Origin: Hyphomicrobiales bacterium
Lineage (GTDB): Bacteria > Pseudomonadota > Alphaproteobacteria > Rhizobiales > Xanthobacteraceae
Assembly (NCBI GenBank): GCA_021323775.1
Contig: JAJPKK010000114.1
Location: 1-64,000 of the forward strand
Length of the DNA stretch: 64,000 nt
Direction of reading: 5' to 3'
The position numbers and the translations under genes are program-made. Shown piece by piece: positions 49,734-58,902 of the stretch (positions are counted from its first letter, which is position 1; the number at the start of each line of letters is the position of its first letter). The notes beneath the pieces are model-generated. The model saw nothing but the letters and a program-made list of their open reading frames with translations, was not told where the DNA came from and made no database searches.

Positions 49734-50264
49734 TTGCGCGCCTGGGTGCTTTGCTCCGTTTGCCGGCAGGGAGACGCGAGCAGAGAAATTTACTGCGATG
49801 GCATGAGAGCGTGCGACTTCATGATTCGCATGAAACGAAGGGTCTTCAGGAGGACCAACGTCAGGCCAACCCTCAGGCCGACCGCGCTGGTGGTGGATGC
49901 CGATGCGCAGCAGCGCGAGTTGATCGGCATCCTGCTGGAAGAGCGCGGCCTTGACATCATCCGAGCGGCCTCATCGGAAGAGGCCGTCAATGTCCTGCGC
50001 GTCAGCGCCCGCCAGGTCGTTCTGATCGTTACAGCAATGAACCTGCCAAGCTTCATGGACGGTGCGCGTCTGGCGATTTATGCGCAACAATGGCCGTGGA
50101 TCCGGGTGGTGGTCACCTCGCAAGATGAGGACGCCATGGAAGAATTGCCGCACCCCGCGGTGATCATGCACAAACCGTGGCTGCCTTTGAACATGCTCGT
50201 CCAAGCCGAGAAGGCAATGGCGACTGCACACCACGATCTGGTAGGTCGCGGGCCAAGGCGGTAG
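49734..50264 (+). CDS. Stand-alone response-regulator receiver-like protein
   Basis: TALVVDADAQQRELIGILLEERGLDIIRAASSEEAVNVL; receiver-like length; N-terminal boundary uncertain. Confidence 0.65.
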   Translation: MRAWVLCSVCRQGDASREIYCDGMRACDFMIRMKRRVFRRTNVRPTLRPTALVVDADAQQRELIGILLEERGLDIIRAASSEEAVNVLRVSARQVVLIVTAMNLPSFMDGARLAIYAQQWPWIRVVVTSQDEDAMEELPHPAVIMHKPWLPLNMLVQAEKAMATAHHDLVGRGPRR

Positions 50265-50280
50265 TTGGATGGGTCCCAAT

Positions 50281-50351
50281 AGCCCGGATGAGCGAAGCGA
50301 AATCACGGAATCAGCCGCTGCCGGATGTCGCTTTCGCTCCATCCGGGCTAC
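50281..50351. repeat. Palindromic intergenic repeat, family 1 copy c
   Basis: AGCCCGGATGAGCGAAGCGAAATCACGG ... TCGCTTTCGCTCCATCCGGGCTAC. Confidence 0.85.
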
Positions 50352-50361
50352 GGTCCCGGCC

Positions 50362-51279
50362 CTAGGGCGCGGCCAGACCACATTGCTTCAAAAACGCCAG
50401 AGTCAACTGCGCGCACGCGTCCGGCTTTTCGATCTGCAGCATGTGGCCCGTCCCGGGCACGAAGCTGTAATCGTAGCCGTTCTCATTGCCCAGCGCCCAA
50501 TTGGCGCGGCCGGTCGGCGATCCGCCCCCAAGTTCGGGGTCAGCGCCGACGAGTTTCACGGGCCCGGCGAAATCCTTTGCGCGCGGCCACAGGTTCATCC
50601 TCAAAGCTTCCGCATAGATGCCGCCTTCGTTCGCGGGATCGCACGTCAACACGAAGCCGCTGCCTTCCGGGTTTTTCCGCAGCACCGAACGCGCCATCAG
50701 CTCATGCACGCCCGGCACCCAGGCCTGGCCGACACGTGACTTTGCGAAGTCCGAGGCCAGCTCTTCGACAGTCGCGAAGTGCGTGCGGCGGCTCTTTGTG
50801 AATGCGACGAGTCTCGCCTCGAAAGCCTCCATGGCCGCAAAGGCCGGATGGTCGGGCGGCGGCACGTTGGGCGGATCGAACAGGACGAGGGCATCGAAGC
50901 GGAAGCCGATCTCGAGCGCGTGCTTCATCGCGGTGCGGCCCGACATCGAATGGAAGATTCCGGCCGTCCTTCGGACACCGAGTTTTCCCATCACATGCTG
51001 AAAGACCCGCTCAAGGTCACGGCTGAGCTGGCCATAGGTGTGGTTGGCGGGCGTCGCCGGCTCATTCTCGCCGTGATTGCGAAAATCGAAAACGATGAGA
51101 TCGAAGCGGTCCAGAAAATGCTGCCAGTAGGGCAGGTAGCCGTTGATGGCGTAGCCGTTGCCGTGGCTGAGGAAAAGCCGCACGCCGTCCGGATTGCCAT
51201 GACGGCGGACGCGAATGCGCGCGCCGTCATCCAGCGGAACATCGAAGGTCAAGTGCGGCCTGGGAATTTCGAGCGGCAT
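50362..51279 (-). CDS. Alpha/beta hydrolase
   Basis: RLFLSHGNGYAINGYLPYW; GIFHSMSGRTAMKHAL; VPGTGHMLQIEKPDA. Confidence 0.9.
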   Translation of the reverse strand: MPLEIPRPHLTFDVPLDDGARIRVRRHGNPDGVRLFLSHGNGYAINGYLPYWQHFLDRFDLIVFDFRNHGENEPATPANHTYGQLSRDLERVFQHVMGKLGVRRTAGIFHSMSGRTAMKHALEIGFRFDALVLFDPPNVPPPDHPAFAAMEAFEARLVAFTKSRRTHFATVEELASDFAKSRVGQAWVPGVHELMARSVLRKNPEGSGFVLTCDPANEGGIYAEALRMNLWPRAKDFAGPVKLVGADPELGGGSPTGRANWALGNENGYDYSFVPGTGHMLQIEKPDACAQLTLAFLKQCGLAAP

Positions 51280-51316
51280 TGGCGCTATCCTTGAAAAGCT
51301 TACGTTGGGAGGCGTT

Positions 51317-51391
51317 ATAGCCCGCAAGGAACGAAGCGTAATGCGGAGACCGCCGGATCCGCATCACGATTCGCTCCCTGCGGCTTGCGAG
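51317..51391. repeat. Palindromic intergenic repeat, family 1-like copy d (divergent)
   Basis: TAGCCCGCAAGGAACGAAGCGTAATGCGG ... CCGCATCACGATTCGCTCCCTGCGGCTTGCGAG. Confidence 0.65.
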
Positions 51392-51398
51392 CCACGAG

Positions 51399-52919
51399 CT
51401 ACCGCAGCGGCTTCAACCCGAATTCGGCCCAGCGCTGCGCCACAGCGGCGATATCGGCCTCACTGGGCCAGACCTTCGGCGGGAAGCGCGCGCCGCCGAG
51501 ATCGGGGTCCGGGTCGTAATCGAGGTTCATGGTGGCGTCGATCAAGACCCGGTTCCACTTGCCGGTGCCGAACAGCGCCGGATTGCGGTCACGACGGCGC
51601 GTCGAGGGATCGAGGCCGGCCCCGAAGGTCGACGGCATCACCACAATGTCATCCTCGCCGGCATTGACCCGGTAGGCGATGGCCCAATCGACCGCGGCAT
51701 AGTCGTGGATGTCGATATCGTCATCAACCACGATGATGTGCTTGTAGCGCACGTGCGCGGCCGAGGAGCCCCAGATGGCGTTGGCGGCCTGCTTGGCCTG
51801 CCCGCGATAGGTCTGCTTCATCTGAATGAGCAGGTTGATGCCGGCGTGGACCGGCGGGCACCAGACGTCAGTGATGCCGGGCACGCCGGCGCGTTCCAGC
51901 ACGCTCCAGGCCGTCGCGGCGCGCATGATGGAGGAGCAGATCGCGTTTTCCGAGAAGCTGCCGGGCAACGACCCCTCAATGCAGCCGCGCAGGATCGGAT
52001 CATGCCGGTGCGTGATGGCGGTGACCCGGATCGTCGGCTTGGGAGACTTGTCGCCGGCAAGGTAGCCGGTGAACTCCGCGAATGGCCCTTCCATCCGGTA
52101 TTTCGCCGGGTCGAGTTGAAGATAGCCCTCGATGACGATTTCGGCGCTCGCCGGAACATACAGGTCGACAGTCTCGCATTTGACGAGTTCCACCGGCGCG
52201 CCGCGGATCGAGCCCATGACGTCGTATTCGCAGACGCCCTTCGGCACCGGTGCGCCGCCCGTGAAGCCGAGCGAAGGCTCCCAGCCGATCGCCACCGCGA
52301 TCGGCATCTCTTTGTGCCCGGCGCGCTCCCAGGAGGTGGCGTGCTGACCGATATGCTGGGCGCGCCACATCAGAATCGGGATTTCGTTCTTGCTTGCCAC
52401 CATGCCGCGATAAATGCCGACATTCATCACGCCGGTGTCGTGTTCCTTGGTGACGCAGCCTCCATAGGTGAGGAGATAGCGTCCGCCGTCGAGCCGGTTC
52501 CACCACGGCGACGGCAGCTCATAAAGGTCGATATCGTCGCCGGTAACGATATTCTCCTTCACCGGACCCGTATCGACGATCTTCGGCGGAATGCTGCCGT
52601 TGAGCACGGTGCGGCCGAGCTTGACGAGTTCGCGCGGATGGGTGTCGGGGGCGACGCCGAGCATCATGGCAACGCGGCGATAGCTTGCGAGCCCGCAGCC
52701 GAACACGCGGCGGCAGCGCGCATTCGCCCCATAATCCTTGATGTTGTTGAACATCAGGGCCGGACCGTTGCCCGCCCCCTGAGCGAGCCGCATCACGGTG
52801 CCGATCTCGATGTTCCAGTCGACCTCGGCGTTGATCTCCCGGATCTCGCCGGCCGCGTGCAGCGCTTTGATCCAGCCGCGTAGATCGCCGTACGCGACGG
52901 GCTTGCGTTCGATGTTCAT
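51399..52919 (-). CDS. UbiD-family decarboxylase
   Basis: 506 aa; DLRGWIKALHAAGEIREI; EIVIEGYL; MEGPFAEFTGYLAG. Confidence 0.9.
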   Translation of the reverse strand: MNIERKPVAYGDLRGWIKALHAAGEIREINAEVDWNIEIGTVMRLAQGAGNGPALMFNNIKDYGANARCRRVFGCGLASYRRVAMMLGVAPDTHPRELVKLGRTVLNGSIPPKIVDTGPVKENIVTGDDIDLYELPSPWWNRLDGGRYLLTYGGCVTKEHDTGVMNVGIYRGMVASKNEIPILMWRAQHIGQHATSWERAGHKEMPIAVAIGWEPSLGFTGGAPVPKGVCEYDVMGSIRGAPVELVKCETVDLYVPASAEIVIEGYLQLDPAKYRMEGPFAEFTGYLAGDKSPKPTIRVTAITHRHDPILRGCIEGSLPGSFSENAICSSIMRAATAWSVLERAGVPGITDVWCPPVHAGINLLIQMKQTYRGQAKQAANAIWGSSAAHVRYKHIIVVDDDIDIHDYAAVDWAIAYRVNAGEDDIVVMPSTFGAGLDPSTRRRDRNPALFGTGKWNRVLIDATMNLDYDPDPDLGGARFPPKVWPSEADIAAVAQRWAEFGLKPLR

Positions 52920-53100
52920 TGAGCGTTCCTTGACCTGTTCGTTGCCACGTTGCCGCGCAATGGTTTGGAGTTATGCTCGCACCGGCGCGCGACTTCAACG
53001 GTCAGCGGGAGCGCGAATGGCAGACTTGTCGATTTCTGAGTTGTCATTCCCTGCGAAAGCAGGGCATCCAATAAGCGCGGGTGCAGGTTGGGGCGTAGCA

Positions 53101-53189
53101 TGTAGGATGGGTTGAGCGCAGCGAAGCCCATCGGGGCGGCGTTCCGCGGGCAAAGCGGCGAGGGGTTTCGCTGCGCTCAACCCATCCCA
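53101..53189. repeat. Palindromic intergenic repeat, family 1-like copy e
   Basis: TGTAGGATGGGTTGAGCGCAGCGAAGCCCATC ... GGGTTTCGCTGCGCTCAACCCATCC. Confidence 0.8.
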
Positions 53190-53254
53190 CGCTCAGGGGG
53201 AACCGCTTTGGCGGAGCATGACACGGGAGGAGCCATCGACCATGCCTCGGCATC

Positions 53255-55681
53255 ATGAATGTCCGGTCGCAATCGAGCGGTGATTTCTTGTCGCAAGCCC
53301 TCGGCATTCCGCTCGTTCGCAAGGAAGACCCGGCCCTCCTCTCGGGGCGCGGGCGCTATGCGGACGATCTTCCGGTCGCAAGCGGTACGTTGCATGCCCA
53401 TGTGATCCGCTCGCCCCATGCCCACGCGAAAATCCTCAAGATCGATGCCGCGGCGGCCCTGGCCCTGCCCGGCGTCGCCGCGGTGATCACTGGCGAAGAT
53501 GTGCGCCAGCTCACGGATCCGTTCCTGATCGCGTTAAAGGCGCCGGTGCATCAATGGTCGCTCGCGGTCGAGCAGGTGCGTTATGTGGGCGAGGCGGTGG
53601 CGCTGGTGGTGGCCGAGAGCCGCTATGTCGCGGAAGATGCAGCCGAGCTGGTGCAGGTGGATTACGACCCGATGGAAGCGGTGACCGATCCGCTCGCCGC
53701 CTGTGATAAGTCCGCGCCGCTCTTGCATCCCGCCTGCAAGACCAACGAGATTTCAGTGCGGAAATTCGCCTATGGAGACACGGCCGCGGCGTTCGCCGCC
53801 GCGGATCGCGTTATCGCCCTCACGGTCGACTATCCGCGGCTCTCCTTCACGCCGATGGAATGCTACGTGGTCGTCGCCGAATATCGGCCACACGACGGCA
53901 GCTACGACGTGCTGGCGAATTTCCAGGGACCGTTCAGCACCCACCCGGTGATGGCCAAGGCGTTGCGCGTCCCCGGCACCAGGTTGCGGCTGCGCATTCC
54001 GCCCGACTCGGGCGGCAGCTTCGGCATCAAGCTCTCGGTGTCTCCCTATGTCGTGCTGGCCGCGATCGCCGCAAAGATCACGGGGCGCCCTGTGAAATGG
54101 GTCGAAGATCGCGCCGAGCACCTCGCGGCCGCGAGTTCGGGACCCAATCGCATCACCCGGATCGAGGCGGCCGCCACCCTCGACGGCCGTATCCTGGGGC
54201 TGCGGCTCGATCAGCTCGAAGACTACGGGGCGTTCCTTCGCGCCCCGATGCCGGGACCGCTGTACCGGATGCAAGGTTCCGTGACGGGCGCCTATGACAT
54301 TCCCAACGTGGAGGTGACAAACCGCATCGTCCTCACCAACAAGATGCCCGCGAGCCTGATCCGCGGCTTTGGCGGGCCGCAGCTCTACCTTGCCATCGAG
54401 CGGCTGGTGCAGCGTATTGCGGTAGAGCTCGGACTTGACCACCTCGACGTGATCCGGCGCAACCTCATTCCGGCCGAGAAATTTCCTTACCGCACCGCGG
54501 CGGGCGCGCTCTATGACTCGGGCGATTATGCCCGCGCCGTCGCGACCGCGATCGGGGACGGCCGCCTCGACGATCTCAAGCGCCGCCGCGACACGGCGCG
54601 CGCTGCCGGCAAGCTCTACGGCATTGGCTTTGCCGCCGTGGTCGAGCCGGGCATGTCGAATATGGGCTATCTCTCGACGCTGCTGACGGCGGACGCGCGG
54701 GAGCGCGCGGGGCCGAAGAACGGCGCGGTCTCCATGGCGACCGTCAACATCGACCCGCTCGGGGGCGTGTCAGTGAGCGCCGATGTGACGGTCCAAGGCC
54801 AGGGGCATCAGACGGTGCTGTCGCAGATCGTTGCCGATCGGCTGGGGCTTGATCCCGCCGATATCAAGGTCACGCTGGAACTCGACACCGCCAAGGACGC
54901 CTGGTCGATCGCGGCCGGCACCTATTCGTGCCGGTTTTCGCCAGGCACCGCGGTCGCGGCCCACATCGCGGCGACGCGCATCCGCGGCAGGCTTGCGGGC
55001 ATTGCGGCAAACCAGCTCAACGTCTTGCCGGACGACATCGAGTTTGCTGACGGCCAGGTGCGCAGCCGCTCGAACCCGGACAACGCCCTCCCGTTCGGCC
55101 GCGTCGCCGGCACTGCGCATTGGTCGCCCGTGATGTTGCCGGACGGCATGGCGCCCGGCTTGTCGGAAACCGGCGTGTGGTCGCCGCCTGAGCTTGAACC
55201 GCCCACAAGCGATGACCGCATCAACACGTCGCTCACCTACGGATTCATTTTCGACATGTGCGGCGTCGAGGTCGATCCGGTGACATTTTCGGTGCGGGTT
55301 GATCGATACGTTTCCATGCACGACGCCGGCACGCTGCTCAATCCGCTGATCGCGGACGGGCAGGTCCATGGCGCCTTCGCGCAAGGGATAGCGGCGGCCC
55401 TCTACGAGGAGTTCGTCTACGACGAGAATGGAAACTTCCTGTCCGGCAGTTTCGCCGATTACCTGGTGCCGACCGTGAGCGAAATCCCGCCGCTCGAAAT
55501 CCTGCACCAGGAGACGCCGTCGCCTCTGACGCCGCTCGGGGCCAAGGGCATGGCGGAGGGCAATTGCATGAGCACGCCCGCTTGCATTGCGAATGCGGTC
55601 GCGGACGCGCTCGGCGTCAAGGATGTCTCCCTGCCGCTGACGCCGCTGCGGCTGCACGCGCTGATGGCGGGCAAGCCATGA
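53255..55681 (+). CDS. Xanthine dehydrogenase-family molybdenum hydroxylase, large subunit
   Basis: 808 aa; LSGRGRYADDL, LIRGFGGPQLYLAIE, TVQGQGHQTVLSQIVADRLGL, GAKGMAEGNCMSTPACIANAVADAL. Confidence 0.92.
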   Translation: MNVRSQSSGDFLSQALGIPLVRKEDPALLSGRGRYADDLPVASGTLHAHVIRSPHAHAKILKIDAAAALALPGVAAVITGEDVRQLTDPFLIALKAPVHQWSLAVEQVRYVGEAVALVVAESRYVAEDAAELVQVDYDPMEAVTDPLAACDKSAPLLHPACKTNEISVRKFAYGDTAAAFAAADRVIALTVDYPRLSFTPMECYVVVAEYRPHDGSYDVLANFQGPFSTHPVMAKALRVPGTRLRLRIPPDSGGSFGIKLSVSPYVVLAAIAAKITGRPVKWVEDRAEHLAAASSGPNRITRIEAAATLDGRILGLRLDQLEDYGAFLRAPMPGPLYRMQGSVTGAYDIPNVEVTNRIVLTNKMPASLIRGFGGPQLYLAIERLVQRIAVELGLDHLDVIRRNLIPAEKFPYRTAAGALYDSGDYARAVATAIGDGRLDDLKRRRDTARAAGKLYGIGFAAVVEPGMSNMGYLSTLLTADARERAGPKNGAVSMATVNIDPLGGVSVSADVTVQGQGHQTVLSQIVADRLGLDPADIKVTLELDTAKDAWSIAAGTYSCRFSPGTAVAAHIAATRIRGRLAGIAANQLNVLPDDIEFADGQVRSRSNPDNALPFGRVAGTAHWSPVMLPDGMAPGLSETGVWSPPELEPPTSDDRINTSLTYGFIFDMCGVEVDPVTFSVRVDRYVSMHDAGTLLNPLIADGQVHGAFAQGIAAALYEEFVYDENGNFLSGSFADYLVPTVSEIPPLEILHQETPSPLTPLGAKGMAEGNCMSTPACIANAVADALGVKDVSLPLTPLRLHALMAGKP

Positions 55682-56505
55682 AGCCGCGCCGGTTCGATTA
55701 TGTGCGCCCCGACAGCGCGGAGGAGGCGGTTGCAGTGCTGGCCGAATATGGCGATGCTGCGAGCGTCCTGGCGGGCGGCCAGTCGCTGATGGCCATGCTC
55801 AATCTGCGCGTTGCCGAGCCCGCCGTGCTCGTCGATATCGCGCGTCTCAAGGAACTGGATTACATCCGCGTCGCCAATGGCAAAGTCGAGGTCGGCGCTG
55901 CCGTCACCCAGAACCAGCTCAAGGACTGGCCGGAGCTCGGCGGCAGACTGCCGCTGCTCGCGGCCGCGCTGCCTTTCGTCGGCCATTTCCAGACGCGCAA
56001 CAGGGGCACCGTATGCGGCTCGATTGCGCACGCCGATCCGTCGTCGGAAATCCCCTTGGTGCTGGCGGCATTGGGCGGCGAAGTGGTGTTGCGGTCGCAG
56101 CGAGGCACGCGCGTCCTCGCCGCGGCGGATTTCCAGCGCGGCGTCATGACCACGGCCCGCGCACCCGACGAATTGATCGTGGCGGCTCGTTTCCCGACGC
56201 AATGGACGCGTGGCGTCGCATTCCGGGAAGTGGCGCGTCGCCACGGCGATTTTGCCATCATTGCGGTGGCGGCCTGTGTCGAGGACCGCAATACGCTGCG
56301 GATCGGCATCGGCGGCGTTGCCGATCGCCCGGCAGTGCAGCACGCCCCGATCAGCGTGGCTGCCGACGCCAAGGACATGTTCGAGAAGCTCGCTCAAGAG
56401 CTTGAAGGCTATGACGATCTGCACGCGTCCGCACGGCTTCGTCGCGATCTGTTGCGCCGGGTTGGCCCCGTCGTGGTGGAAGAGGCTTTGCGATGCGCCG
56501 CGTGA
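55678..56505 (+). CDS. Molybdenum hydroxylase FAD-binding subunit
   Basis: MKPRRFDYVRPDSAEEAVAVLAEYGDAASVLAGGQSLMAMLNLRVAEPAVLVDI; 4 bp overlap with the large subunit. Confidence 0.93.
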   Translation: MKPRRFDYVRPDSAEEAVAVLAEYGDAASVLAGGQSLMAMLNLRVAEPAVLVDIARLKELDYIRVANGKVEVGAAVTQNQLKDWPELGGRLPLLAAALPFVGHFQTRNRGTVCGSIAHADPSSEIPLVLAALGGEVVLRSQRGTRVLAAADFQRGVMTTARAPDELIVAARFPTQWTRGVAFREVARRHGDFAIIAVAACVEDRNTLRIGIGGVADRPAVQHAPISVAADAKDMFEKLAQELEGYDDLHASARLRRDLLRRVGPVVVEEALRCAA

Positions 56506-56996
56506 ACAAGGATGAGCGGACCCGGATCAGCTTCACGCTCAACGGCCGCGCCGTGTCGGGCGAGGCGGAATCCCGCATGCTGCTGACGGATTTCCTGCGC
56601 CATGTGATCGGGGCGACCGGAACCCATGTGGGGTGCGAGCACGGCGTGTGCGGCTGCTGCACCGTGCTGATCGACGGGGTGGCGGCGCGCAGTTGTCTGA
56701 CGCTCGCCGTGCAGGCGGAGGGTCGCGCGGTGACAACGGTCGAAGGGCTGGCGGCGCCGGACGGCGCCCTTAACGCGCTGCAGCAGGCCTTTCAGCGGCA
56801 TCATGCGCTGCAGTGCGGCTTCTGTACGCCCGGTATCCTGATGTCATTCACGGATTATCTTGCGCGAAATCCGCATCCGACCGAGGATGAAATTCGCGAC
56901 GTATTGAGCGGCCATCTTTGCCGGTGCACGGGCTATGCCGGCATCGTGGCGGCGGTGCGGGCCGTATCGGCTGGCAACTCCAAGCAGCCGTCCTGA
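56493..56996 (+). CDS. Molybdenum hydroxylase 2Fe-2S subunit
   Basis: GCEHGVCGCCTVLIDGVAARSCL; LQCGFCTPGILMS; LCRCTGYAGIV. Confidence 0.96.
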   Translation: MRRVNKDERTRISFTLNGRAVSGEAESRMLLTDFLRHVIGATGTHVGCEHGVCGCCTVLIDGVAARSCLTLAVQAEGRAVTTVEGLAAPDGALNALQQAFQRHHALQCGFCTPGILMSFTDYLARNPHPTEDEIRDVLSGHLCRCTGYAGIVAAVRAVSAGNSKQPS

Positions 56997-57019
56997 ATTT
57001 TCGAAAGCCGGAGCCAACC

Positions 57020-57487
57020 ATGCCCAAAGAACTCTTACGCGAACTGGTGACCATCAACGGCAAGAACGTCGTGCTCGCCCACAAACAATCGCCGGTCAGC
57101 AATGCCGGCGTGCTGGAGAACGCCGACCTCTTGCGGATGATCAACATTTTCGCTGAAAAATTCAGCCCAACCAATATCGACAAGGCGGACGGCACGCCCC
57201 TGCGTCTCTACACCTCCGACCGCGTCAAGATCGACGTCTCCAAGCGCCGCAAGCATGACATGAGCTTCTGGCATCGCAACATCGATGCGCACGAGATCAT
57301 CTTCTGCGTCAAGGGCGCGCTGAAATGGGAAACCGAAATGGGCGTCAAGGTCATGCATCCCGGCGATATGCTGCTGATCCCCAAGGGTATCGGTCATCGC
57401 TCGATGCTGTGCGAAGTTTCCACCGACGAGAATGTGCTGATCGAGCTGAAGATTGCCGATGAGCTGACCTATGTGGGGGAAAAATAG
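57020..57487 (+). CDS. Cupin-fold protein
   Basis: HRNIDAHEIIFCVKGALKWETEMGVKVMHPGDMLLIPKGIGHR. Confidence 0.85.
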   Translation: MPKELLRELVTINGKNVVLAHKQSPVSNAGVLENADLLRMINIFAEKFSPTNIDKADGTPLRLYTSDRVKIDVSKRRKHDMSFWHRNIDAHEIIFCVKGALKWETEMGVKVMHPGDMLLIPKGIGHRSMLCEVSTDENVLIELKIADELTYVGEK

Positions 57488-57492
57488 CGCCC

Positions 57493-58902
57493 GTGCAATC
57501 CGTCGATCTCATCATTGCCGACATCGGCTGGCTGATCACCATGGACCCCGGGCGCCGCGTCATTCGCGACGCCGCGGTTGCGATTGACGGCGGCAAGATC
57601 GTCGCAGTCGGCAAATCGGCCGACGTAATGGCGCGCTACGCCGGAAGGAGCGGCGTGGACGGCCGCAACACGGTGGCGGCGCCCGGCTTCATCGATTGCC
57701 ATCTGCATTCTTCCTTTCAGCTGTCGCGCGGCCTCGCGGACGAAGCCAATGCCCAGTCGTTCCTGTTTGACCGCATGTATCCCTATGAAGCCGCCCTTGA
57801 GGCCGATGACGTGCGGGTATCGGCGATGCTTGCAGCGACCGAGCTGCTGCGGCACGGCGTCACCTGCTTTGTCGATCCCGGCAATTATTACCCCGATGCC
57901 TCGGTTGAAGGGGTGATGGCGACCGGCATCCGCATGATCGTGTCGCGTTCGTCGTTCGACATGACGAAATCCGTGCTCGGCATCCTGCCCGAGCGCATGA
58001 TCGAGAACACCGCCGTCGCAATCGAGCGCGCCGAGGCGGTGCTCGAACGCTACGCCGATCCAGGACGGGCGTCAGGAAATCCGCGGCTTGGCGCCAGCGC
58101 TTCGTTCCGCGGCCTCAACAATGCATCGGACGATCTCATCATCGGCCTCAAGAAGCTTGCCGACCGCTACGGCACGCTGCTGCAGACCCACGCGTGCTTT
58201 TCCTATTCGACGCATGACTCGAGCGTCGCCCGCACCGGCCTCGCCGAGATCGAGCGGCTGGAATCGCTCGGCGTCATCGACGAGCGCATGCTGATCGTCC
58301 ATTCCGGCTGGCTCGAACCGCAGGAAGTCGAGATTCTGGCGCGCCGCAAGCCGTCCCTGGTATGTGCGCCAAGCTCCAGCCTGCACAACGGCTACGGCAA
58401 CTTTCTGTTCGGCAAGCTGCCCGAGCTTATTGCGCTCGGCGTCAACGTGGCGGTCGGCTCCGACCATGCAAGTTCCGGAATCGTCGACATGGCGCAGGAA
58501 ATCCGCCTCGCCTGCTGCTGCTACAAGGAGACCCGCATCAATCCCCGCGTGATGCCGCCTGAAACCGGCCTCGAAATGGCGACCATCAACGGCGCCAAGG
58601 CGGCGCTCATGAGCGGCCGCATCGGCAGCATCGAAGTCGGCAAGGAGGCCGACATCGTGCTGTTCGACACCAATCGTCCCGAATGGCAGCCGCTGATCAA
58701 TCCGGTGTCGAACCTCGTCTACGGCGCAACCGGCGACTCGGTGCGCGATGTCTTTGTTATGGGCGAGCGGGTCGTGTCCGGCGGACGTCTGACCAGGATC
58801 GACGAGGCGAAACTGCTCGCGGAGCTCCCGCTCGCGGTTGCCCGCTTCCAGAAGCACCTCAAATTCGACCAGATGGTGCAGCTCAAATGGCCGCTGGAGT
58901 GA
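57493..58902 (+). CDS. Amidohydrolase-superfamily metal hydrolase (TrzA/AtzB/SsnA-like)
   Basis: APGFIDCHLHSSFQLSRG; LQTHACFSYSTHD; GSDHASSGIVDMAQEIRLA; IEVGKEADIVLFD. Confidence 0.92.
   Translation: MQSVDLIIADIGWLITMDPGRRVIRDAAVAIDGGKIVAVGKSADVMARYAGRSGVDGRNTVAAPGFIDCHLHSSFQLSRGLADEANAQSFLFDRMYPYEAALEADDVRVSAMLAATELLRHGVTCFVDPGNYYPDASVEGVMATGIRMIVSRSSFDMTKSVLGILPERMIENTAVAIERAEAVLERYADPGRASGNPRLGASASFRGLNNASDDLIIGLKKLADRYGTLLQTHACFSYSTHDSSVARTGLAEIERLESLGVIDERMLIVHSGWLEPQEVEILARRKPSLVCAPSSSLHNGYGNFLFGKLPELIALGVNVAVGSDHASSGIVDMAQEIRLACCCYKETRINPRVMPPETGLEMATINGAKAALMSGRIGSIEVGKEADIVLFDTNRPEWQPLINPVSNLVYGATGDSVRDVFVMGERVVSGGRLTRIDEAKLLAELPLAVARFQKHLKFDQMVQLKWPLE

Noticed and set aside
51705-52883. 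392 aa plus-strand ORF antisense to ubiD
   Set aside because: Antisense shadow with no motif.
53255-56996. Aerobic CO dehydrogenase (coxLMS)
   Set aside because: Lacks the AYxCSFR active-site motif of true form I CoxL; gene order is L-M-S; better called a generic xanthine dehydrogenase-family enzyme.
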